Shown piece after piece: positions 9,174 to 15,924 of a stretch of DNA of 15,924 nucleotides. This DNA is from Fomitopsis serialis (lineage: Eukaryota; Basidiomycota; Agaricomycetes; Polyporales; Fomitopsidaceae). The stretch's first letter is position 1. The number at the start of each line of letters is the position of its first letter. Under the pieces are notes generated by a model that was given only the letters and a program-made list of their open reading frames with translations, did no database searches and had not been told where the DNA came from. The stretch lies in NCBI RefSeq assembly GCF_022376445.1, contig NW_025955656.1, positions 1 to 15,924 on the forward strand, given 5' to 3'. Position numbers and translations under genes: made by a program.

Positions 9174-12100
9174 TTACACCAGATCCATTCTACAGTACTT
9201 TGAGCCGCCCTTCCGACTGCGATAGAAATTTCCCAAGGTCTTCATGGCCTGTCCAAAGGTCTCTGTGACTACGGCATTCTCTGCGATCCATTGAGGAAGC
9301 TTCTCGCGAATTCGCGGAGAACTATAACGGCAATCGACTAGCACGAGAGCAGCCCAGTCATCCCGATGCCGAATAGCGCGCCCTACAGTAGCTAGGTTCA
9401 GCTGCGGCACATACTGTTACACAACAAACGCACCAATACTTTGGTTCACTGCGTTCATACACATGTTCTGATACAGCTCGGCGGCGGCGTCTTTGCAGCC
9501 ATTCGCTAGTCTAGTACCAGTCTCGTTTGTCGTGAACTGTTGTTGCAGCCTGTTGACGTATTTCATGCGTTCCTGAAGCTCTGGGGAGCCAAGATTGGCG
9601 TAAGGAAGCCCGACGATGACCACAGCACGAGCGAGGTCATCTGTGAAGTTGAGACCTTCGGACAGTTTTGCCCCGATTACCGCGAACAGCAATGCTCCAC
9701 CTTTCCCGATTACTTCTCCGGTGGCGTCTGATCGATTCTGTAGTTTCCTCAGTGTGATGCCTTACGTGGCGATGCAGTGACCTGACTGACCTCTACGGCG
9801 CGGGCTGCAGCCGAGTACTCCCTCAGCACTGTCTCCACTTCTCCACTGTCATGGGGTTCAGAGAATACCTGGTCGTCATCGGCTGGGTCAGCTTGTTACA
9901 TGATTTCACCTAGAAATCAGACATACCTTCTTCTTCCCGTTCAACTTCGCAATCAAGCCGCTCTTCTGCCATTCTGCCATAACCCCATTGAGAAAGCTAT
10001 ACGAAGGAAGGAAGACAACGATTCCCGCAGGCGCAACGTTGACGAAGTTGAGTAAGATCTGCCCGAGTTCCGTAATCTGTAATGTCATATTCATATAAAG
10101 TAAGACTCAGATTGCACAGATGACGGTCATACGGTTTGTTTGTGACTCCGCTGCTCGAACTTGAATTGCAGTTCCCCTCCTCTGGGGCCTCTCTTCAGCA
10201 CTAGGGTCTGCAGGCTTGTCGGTGGTATAATATGTCCGCAGGAAAAATTAGTGAGCCGTTCGTTCGGTACTGTAGAGAACAGTTGCTGTATGACGTCGGA
10301 GATCTAGCATACCACCGCGACGGCCACCGTTAGTTCCTCTGACCAGAAGCAGGGTCCGATGAAAAGACCTCTCACAGGAGACATAGTACCTCCTGCCAGT
10401 ACGACCGACCTGGCAGAGTCAATGACATCTTGGAAGTGAGTGGCAGGGTTCAGCTGTTGGTACTTTATCTCGACTTGGCCGTCCACAACCGCTAACGTCA
10501 CTCGCCCGTCTGCTCCCAGGACGGACCGTGTCGTCAGTATTTTCGTCAACAGTTGTAGCAGCAGGCAGAACCCACCGTCATTAGCAGAGGTCAGCGACGT
10601 GATAAAACCTTCCACGGCATGGAGGGGTGGGGTCGTCGTCACCAGCCGCGCGACTTTGGCTAGTTTTACGGGATCTGGAGTGCAAGGAGCCGAGTGAGGT
10701 CATCGAACCTTGAACATCAGTACTGCCATGCGAACATGCGTATTGGTGACTGCAGCCGCTCACCCTCTCCCGCAGCCTTCTCCAGCGTCTTCACCGTATA
10801 TCCAGATATTTTCCTCGCGATCTGGATGACATATGGCAGACCTTCAGTGACTCAAGAGACCAACGAGCAATCGTCTCGTCGCACCCTACTGCTCCGGAGA
10901 TAGGTCTCCACCTCCAGTAGATTCACACCCTCTGACTTGCGCCCGAGCCTCTTGAGAAGCTCACCAGGTGTCATGACCTCCACGCCCTGTCCACGCGTTT
11001 TCTCTGATCCTCCTTCTGTGGGCAAATTCTTCTGGCCCGGTTTCTGCTCCGCCACCTGATTGCCCAGCTGACCAGCAGTTGTCCCTTTGTCGGGGGTCTC
11101 GTCTTGAACCTTCCGCCACTCCTCTACGTACCGCTGAAGTGCGTCAAGCAGGCCCATCAGGCGTGTCAGGTGCAACGCATGATCGGTTGACAGCCGGGTG
11201 CGGAAGCGTGAGAGGTAGACAGAGAGCTGCTGGCGCGCGGCAGAAAGGGTGCGTACAGGTAGGCGGGTGGTTGAGAGGGAAAGGAGGGTGGATATGAGGT
11301 CTGCATGACGCAAATGAGTTTGGGGTTGAACTAAGCACGATACAACCGTCTACTTACTGTGAGCCTCGTCTACGATGACAATCTGGTTGGTTAGATTGAC
11401 TCCAAGGGCTTCTCGGGCGTTCTTTTGGAGAAGCAGATTATAGGGCAGCAAGACAAGCTGTCGGACAAACATCGGAGGTCGGCCTGCAAGAAACGGTGCA
11501 GACAAGCTAGAACTCACCTGTGCTTGCGGTATAGCTTGGCGCGAACCGAAGTACGGGCAGACATCCGCGTTCTGACCCATCTCCACCAAGTCCTCGATAT
11601 CTTTAGGTGTTGCCTTTCAAGTTGCATGCACCGCCTAAACACAGCATCAACTGGAAGATTATTATTGCTCACTAGAATTTGATCACGAACGTCGAGCATC
11701 CGCACTTCATCCTCGAGTGGAGGAAGATGCGGGCATCGACGCTTTCCTTTCTCTGACGATGCAGCATTGTGATCAACAAGATGCCAATGAACAGCGAAAG
11801 GAATCTTACCGCCGAGTAATTGTCGGCATGCCTCATCAATATCTCCAGGTCGTCTCCGTAGTTCTTCATTTATACACAGCTGTTTTCGTGAAGCCAAGGA
11901 CACTGTCCGTGCCGAACTGCTCAAAACATCCGCTGCCTCAGCATTACTATCTTCCGTCAGCGGCCGTTTGGCGTTGGCCTTGATGGACGAAGACGTCGTT
12001 GCATCAACCGACCGGGTATGATTCGGGGTTGGTTCGGGGTGAATGGTAACATTCAAGTCGATTCGTAGCTTCCGGAGCTCATGCATCACCTGAGCTAGCT

Positions 12101-13212
12101 GTGAATGTGTCCGCGAAGCATAGTAGATTTTGGTGCAAACGGGTTCATCTTCCTCGTTTGTCCCAGAACGTGACCCATTCTGCAACCTGTGAATGCAGCA
12201 TGTCAGATAATATAATATCGGGCACTGATTAGGCTTACTTGTGCATTAGAGCACGGACAGCAGGCGAGAGATTGCTATACTCGTCATCTGAGCGCCCTTC
12301 ATCTGTATCGTCCGGAAGGAAATCGCCGTCATCTTCTCGCGGAGTATCCTCGTCTGCGAGTTTCTGGTCGTTTGTAAGTGAGAAGTTGAGGATATCAAAT
12401 GAGAGGGGGTCAATCAAGAACATAAACATTGCGTCACTTTGCTAAAGTGTCCGTCAAGAAGGATCTCACTGCGGCAGCTCCACTCAACAGTACCAAAACA
12501 GTTCCGATAGTGATGCCTGAGGGAAAACAGCTGGAGATCAAGGTCCACACCGCGAATGAATGCTTCATGAATAGTATCCCCCAATACTAGCCATATTCGC
12601 TAGGAGACGTCTGGAGGGTCCGATGGCATCCACCGTACCATGATCCGCATGATGCACGAGCCTCCCCAATTCATCTAGCCACAATTCTTGAGAACATATT
12701 AACGACATACCTGTTTCTTTCTGACGTGTCCACGAGCAAGTTTCCTCATCTCTGCCTCTTTCTTCCGCGCCTTGACCAGTCGTTCTGCATACTCGCGATC
12801 CGCAGCTTCGAGCTCCCGTCGCCGCCGCTCGAGAGTCTGCTCAAGCACCCAGTCAGGACCTAGAAATTCAGTTGCAAGGCTAGAGTTTCATATATTTGCA
12901 TGGGGCATACCGTCAGTAGCCACCGACAATGCATCAAGTTGTCCCTTCCGCGCGCGCTCTTGTTCGTCTTTCAGCCATGTTAAGGAGGCACAGAGCAGGC
13001 TAAGAGTCTTTCCCTGTGTTGTATAAGCACGTTAGCCACAATTTACTTATGCCTTCCAATATATGGCTCACAGTTCCCGTCGGACTCTCAATAATCGTCA
13101 CCTTTCTATCCTCAATCGCAGAGTATAGATGTCGCATGAGGTCGAGTTGAATCCCATACGGCTCGAACGGAAATGCAGGGAAGCTCGGTGGTGTGCTTAG
13201 TTTCAGCGACAT
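9174..13212 (-). CDS. CHL1: ATP-dependent DNA helicase CHL1 (DDX11/ChlR1 family)
   Basis: XPD-like superfamily 2 iron-sulfur DNA helicase, nuclear, needed for sister-chromatid cohesion and genome stability in yeast and animals. Sixteen exons: 13212-13072, 13013-12911, 12859-12711, 12363-12239, 12186-11810, 11752-11673, 11613-11518, 11457-11358, 11300-10885, 10821-10764, 10659-10376, 10303-10133, 10076-9927, 9868-9791, 9737-9434, 9382-9174; all phases agree. Visible motifs: FPFEPYGIQLDLM (Q motif region), Walker A SPTGTGKT at 43-50 (cut by intron 1), YYASRTHSQL, four Fe-S Cys (277, 293, 305, 344), DEAH at 387-390, SVVLAGGTMSP, GIVVFLPSY, GAKLSEGLNF, and motif VI QSIGRAIRHRDDW near the end. Length is 946 aa, or 924 if a 66-nt in-frame intron (10575-10510) in exon 11 is removed, which restores the likely family reading SANDDGRVTL. 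Intron 3 is 347 bp, the others 51-104 bp. Acidic DEDTPREDDGDFLPDD precedes the motif Ia region. The chosen ATG gives the standard family start; the frame stays open upstream without family similarity. All key residues are present, so the protein should be active. Confidence 0.96.
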
Positions 13213-13582
13213 GTGGTGTCTCGTTCGATAGGTAACGCGAGAATCTTGTGAAGTTACAGGTTCAGCGGCATGAAGGAGGAGGACGAGCTGAGGGCGCGTC
13301 AGGCTGCGGCGACGCGTCTGTGGCTGAGAACGCGTAGAACCACGATCACGTGCGTTTCTGCCAAATGTCGGTGCGCAACGTGTCACGCAGGTTGTGTTTA
13401 GTTATGTACCTACTCAGTACACGGCACAGTAGTTAGACGGCTCCAGGCACTGTGGTTTATAGCAGCTGTCTCTTCGCTTTCTATGTAGGACGAATATAGT
13501 AGTAGTACGTCCTTGTGAACATGATCTGGACTTATTTGAGTCATTATGATCCGAGGGGCGTTCCCTAGTAACTTACGGGCAT
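13213..13582. other. CHL1 upstream region
   Basis: This 370-bp stretch lies between the CHL1 start and the in-frame terminal stop of the next minus-strand gene. It must contain the CHL1 promoter and the 3' UTR of that upstream gene. The CHL1 frame stays open to 13386, with Arg/Thr-rich sequence unlike a helicase N-terminus, which I read as untranslated. No TATA box or known site was recognised. Confidence 0.45.
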
Positions 13583-13729
13583 TCACAGCATCAGCATTAG
13601 TCCAACCAGAACAGCTGTCGCACCCTTCCAACTTGAACCTGTCCGAAGCTCTGGCGAGCGCAAAGCGGACACTCCAGCGACCCTCAGGTTTCCCGTTGGC
13701 TCCGTTGAAAACGTTGTAGCCGTCGTGTA
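13583..13729 (-). other. In-frame hydrophobic tail downstream of the glycoprotein's TAG
   Basis: This is 48 sense codons plus TGA, in the same frame as the preceding secreted-protein frame (147 nt after its TAG). It is Thr/Ser-rich, then has a basic/polar spacer, GSSWKGA, and about ten hydrophobic residues at the very end. That order (Ser/Thr stalk, small-residue cleavage region, C-terminal hydrophobic tail) is what GPI-attachment signals look like. It may be a true terminal exon, or a remnant cut off by a nonsense change. Confidence 0.45.
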
Positions 13730-14338
13730 CTATGCCATATTTGTGAATGACGTAGCCTCGCCCTGGCCCTTCGTCGCTTCAAACGTTTCGTTCAACAAGC
13801 AGGTCTGCGTCGAAAATGGCGAGGGACCGCAATACGACGCGTTCGCCTGCGACGGGTCTGATGACATAGTGTACGCAACGTTCCAGATGATGGTGTACGT
13901 TCCTTCGTCGGCAGCGACATCGCAGCCAGAGGCGCCTGTACTTTGGGCAGGAACACACGACCCGAGTCCTGTGATGTTGTCGGTGTTTGACTGGAAGTGC
14001 CCAATCTTCGTGCCGTTAGGTGCGATCAAACTGGTGTTCACGGCTTCCACGAGCCCTAAGAATTTGGGTGTCATCAGCCGTTGGGATGCTGGGGAGCACA
14101 CGACGTACCATAGTACCGCGTTGGGGGCTGCGCCCACCCGAAGAACACGGTCGACCTGCACTTGGCTGGGTGGCACCAGAAGGGTAAATGTGTCGGGCAG
14201 CGAAACTGCATATGCCAAAAGGGGGAGGACTAGGAGCGAGAAAGTGAGAGTCGCGAATGTGGCAACGAACAGAATACGTGAGTAGGCTGGAGCTATGTGT
14301 GAGCCTTCCCAGTCTCTGATGAAGGGCAGATAGTACGG
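13730..14338 (-). CDS. Putative secreted glycoprotein, 5' end unresolved, possible GPI tail beyond a TAG
   Basis: The open frame has a hydrophobic N-terminal segment (ILFVATFATLTFSLLVLPLL then AYAVSLPDTF), consistent with a signal peptide. Next comes a beta-rich segment (VPPSQVQVDRVLRVG), five N-glycosylation sequons (NTS, NGT, NIT, NAS, NET) and several Cys. The frame has no ATG before the signal segment, so a first exon is probably missing; I could not place it. It ends at TAG (13730-13732). Beyond that TAG the same frame stays open for 48 codons to TGA at 13583-13585. That stretch is Thr/Ser-rich (YTTATTFSTEPTG) and ends in a small-residue/hydrophobic tail (GATAVLVGLMLML), as in GPI-anchor signals. 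Either the stop is real and the protein is soluble, or an intron removes it. One candidate, AC|GTCATT...CCTGAG|G (69 nt), fits the phase but has weak sites. The family was not identified. Confidence 0.55.
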   Translation of the reverse strand, partial: PYYLPFIRDWEGSHIAPAYSRILFVATFATLTFSLLVLPLLAYAVSLPDTFTLLVPPSQVQVDRVLRVGAAPNAVLWYVVCSPASQRLMTPKFLGLVEAVNTSLIAPNGTKIGHFQSNTDNITGLGSCVPAQSTGASGCDVAADEGTYTIIWNVAYTMSSDPSQANASYCGPSPFSTQTCLLNETFEATKGQGEATSFTNMA

Positions 14339-15586
14339 TCACCTGAAGGTGAGTTGCCTCTACATATTGTCTCACTGATCGCAGCGCACCCGTGGGTGGC
14401 AGACACTGCCAACGTTACAGCGAGGCGACCACGCCCACCATCTGTCAATTCCTGGCAGTGAATACGACTCGGCCCGTTCGGGATACTTGGTACTGCGTGG
14501 GCTGTCTACGTCCGACTGTCAAAGAAGAGCTAGTCAGTCAGGCGCTGTGATACCTCCGGACTGATCAGCACTTCAGTGTTAGACCAACTAATCACAAGAT
14601 TGTATTGTGACTTATGGACCTACGATTGAGTTCGCAAATAGCATCGCACATTCTTCCCTGAACCTGACCGCATGTGCCGCGTGCTGTGACCTGGCCGTTC
14701 TAAAATCTGAAAAACGGTGCCAACGGTGAGTCTGATCATGTCTCCCCGTAACAGCATCTTGGCGAAAGCAACGATACTAACAGCCGCCAGTGGCAAGCCC
14801 CCTTGGGCACGAGAACGGAGGTGCAGCATACTATCTAAGTAGTATCAACTCAACGGCAGTTGCTGCCTAACAAGAAAATCAGCTCGAAAGTTTACATTTA
14901 AGCGTATGGGGGCCGTACCTCATCTACGAAGGCTTCGGGAAAAAATCGTCCCAGCTTGAGCTGTCTGCTAAGTAGCTACGGTGTTAAGGATTCTATGATG
15001 CTCTTCTCATACCGCTGGTGCGCAACGGCATACCCAACGATACAACAGTATCCCATGTCTAATTGGCACACCGACTCCGAGGGCGATTGACAGGATCGTG
15101 TTGTGCTGTGGGGCTCATACCGATGCGATCTTCGAAGTTGTTCGGAAATCCGGCGATCATACCTGGGCACCGGTGCCTTTAGTGCATTCCAAGCTAATCC
15201 GAAGCAATCTGAAGTCGGAAAATACCATTCACTTTCGCACTTTCGCAAAGGGAATGGGAGCTCACCTGTTTGCCTACAGGTATTCTTGGATGCCATGTGG
15301 CTCGGGAGCGACCATTGCCGGTGCACGGCTATGGGGACACATTGCTGAGGATGAAGTCTAAGGGTTAGCGTGGACAATTTCCCAGCCTTCACGGAAACTC
15401 ACCTATCATCCTAGACACTCATAAGATCCTGTACAGGCTTGTACAGCAGGACACTATCTGTCAGTGTGAGGCCACAGTGGACACGAACGAGCGACCCGCA
15501 GAAATCATGGTTTATAGCGCCACCGAAGCCCATAGAGTGCATCGGCATTAACTGAATGTATATAGAGACAGACGACGGCACCACCG
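14339..15586. other. Intergenic region, no supported gene
   Basis: About 1.25 kb with only scattered open frames. A 69-codon minus-strand frame at 14829-14620 has a hydrophobic middle (LPLAAVSIVAFAKMLL). Overlapping plus and minus frames lie at 14976-15392. None shows a family motif or a consistent set of splice sites. The first exon and promoter of the secreted glycoprotein gene should lie near the left end, and the 3' UTR of the charged protein at the right end. Confidence 0.45.
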
Positions 15587-15850
15587 TTACATCCATTTCG
15601 ACCCAACCAGGTTCCACAGCCTCTCCCTGACTGTAGTCCGCACCCGGTCTTCCTCCTCCTTCTCCTGCATGCGCTTCTCTTCCTTGGCTTTCAGCTGATC
15701 CTCGTCCGTCTGCGGCACTGACACAGGCAGCGGCGCCCGTGCGTTCGCGCGCGCACGCGCAAGGATTCGCTGGCGTTTGAGAGGGGAGAAGCTTGCCTGG
15801 CAGATTTTGCCTCCTGCGTAGATGCCGCCGCAACCGCGTCGATGTTTGTA
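15587..15850 (-). CDS. 3' terminal exon of an unidentified charged protein (partial)
   Basis: The frame reads CGGIYAGGKICQASFSPLKR, then an Ala/Arg stretch (ARARANARAPLPVSV), then a highly charged segment (KAKEEKRMQEKEEEDRVR) likely to be helical or coiled-coil. It ends RERLWNLVGSKWM before TAA at 15587-15589. I take the exon to start at 15850, after a CTGAC branch and a CCCAAG acceptor, because the same frame has a TGA just upstream. Other frames are also open across the GC-rich left half, so the upstream join is uncertain. The rest of the gene lies beyond the window edge. I do not recognise the family. Confidence 0.5.
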   Translation of the reverse strand, partial: YKHRRGCGGIYAGGKICQASFSPLKRQRILARARANARAPLPVSVPQTDEDQLKAKEEKRMQEKEEEDRVRTTVRERLWNLVGSKWM

Positions 15851-15924
15851 CTTGGGTCCGCCGCGTCAGCAGCGCTCGTTTTGGGGCGACATTGAGGCGA
15901 TATAAGCGTCTATGGCAGATGTTG

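Noticed and set aside
9417..9692. CHL1 ending at the TAA shortly after the frame VNQSIG
   Set aside because: A 51-bp GTGCGT...TAG intron (9433-9383) restores the conserved motif VI, QSIGRAIRHR.
11753..11809. An insertion (KIPFAVHWHLVDHN) in the CHL1 iron-sulfur domain
   Set aside because: It is an in-frame 57-bp intron with a GTAAGA donor and CAG acceptor; removing it gives the family sequence LLGEKGKRRCP.
13213..13386. An N-terminal extension of CHL1 beginning 58 codons upstream
   Set aside because: The frame is open, but the sequence is Arg/Thr-rich with no helicase similarity; the ATG at 13212 gives the normal family N-terminus.
13725..14285. A 186-codon plus-strand frame opposite the secreted glycoprotein
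   Set aside because: The minus strand gives a signal-peptide-like segment and glycosylation sites, while the plus reading looks like its antisense shadow.
14620..14829. A 69-codon minus-strand frame with a hydrophobic middle
   Set aside because: Too short, no upstream or downstream exon with matching phase, and no recognised motif.
14976..15392. A 138-codon minus-strand frame and overlapping plus-strand frames
   Set aside because: The frames overlap on opposite strands, show no family motif and cannot be linked to a start and splice pattern.

Overview
The window looks like nuclear DNA of a mushroom-forming basidiomycete (Agaricomycetes type). Genes are broken by many short introns (about 47-75 bp, GT...AG, often with CTGAC or CTAAC branch sites), both strands are used, and the gene set (F-box and BTB adaptor proteins, a small Cys-rich orphan protein) suits that group. 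I see no bacterial operon, CRISPR array, rRNA, tRNA or intact transposon. All gene models below were built by hand: reading frames were joined at GT...AG sites so that phases agree and family motifs are kept.

Layout, left to right. A nine-exon F-box protein (minus, 188-2639, about 660 aa) and a three-exon BTB/POZ protein (plus, 3592-4444, about 247 aa) are divergent across a 0.95 kb gap. After a 0.9 kb stretch with only weak coding hints comes a ten-exon 3-hydroxyacyl/3-hydroxybutyryl-CoA dehydrogenase (plus, 5356-7167, 305 aa), which contains a 7-nt and a 21-nt microexon. A 1.3 kb region with coding-like pieces but no closed gene model follows. Next is a four-exon gene for an 88-aa Cys-rich protein (plus, 8477-8918). 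It converges on a sixteen-exon CHL1/DDX11 iron-sulfur DNA helicase (minus, 9174-13212, 924 or 946 aa). Upstream of CHL1 on the same strand lies a secreted glycoprotein-like frame (13730-14338). Its coding frame is cut by one TAG from an in-frame tail that resembles a GPI-anchor signal (to 13583). The last 1.6 kb is mostly empty, apart from the 3' end of a charged, unidentified protein (minus, 15587-15850).

The genes do not form one pathway. CHL1 acts in DNA repair and sister-chromatid cohesion, the dehydrogenase in fatty-acid or short-chain acyl-CoA metabolism, and the F-box and BTB proteins are probably substrate adaptors for two different cullin ubiquitin-ligase types. I found no convincing new multi-gene system. 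The points most worth a second look are the microexons, the in-frame 66-nt intron of CHL1, the small Cys-rich gene, the stop-interrupted glycoprotein and an 18-bp perfect palindrome just upstream of the dehydrogenase.
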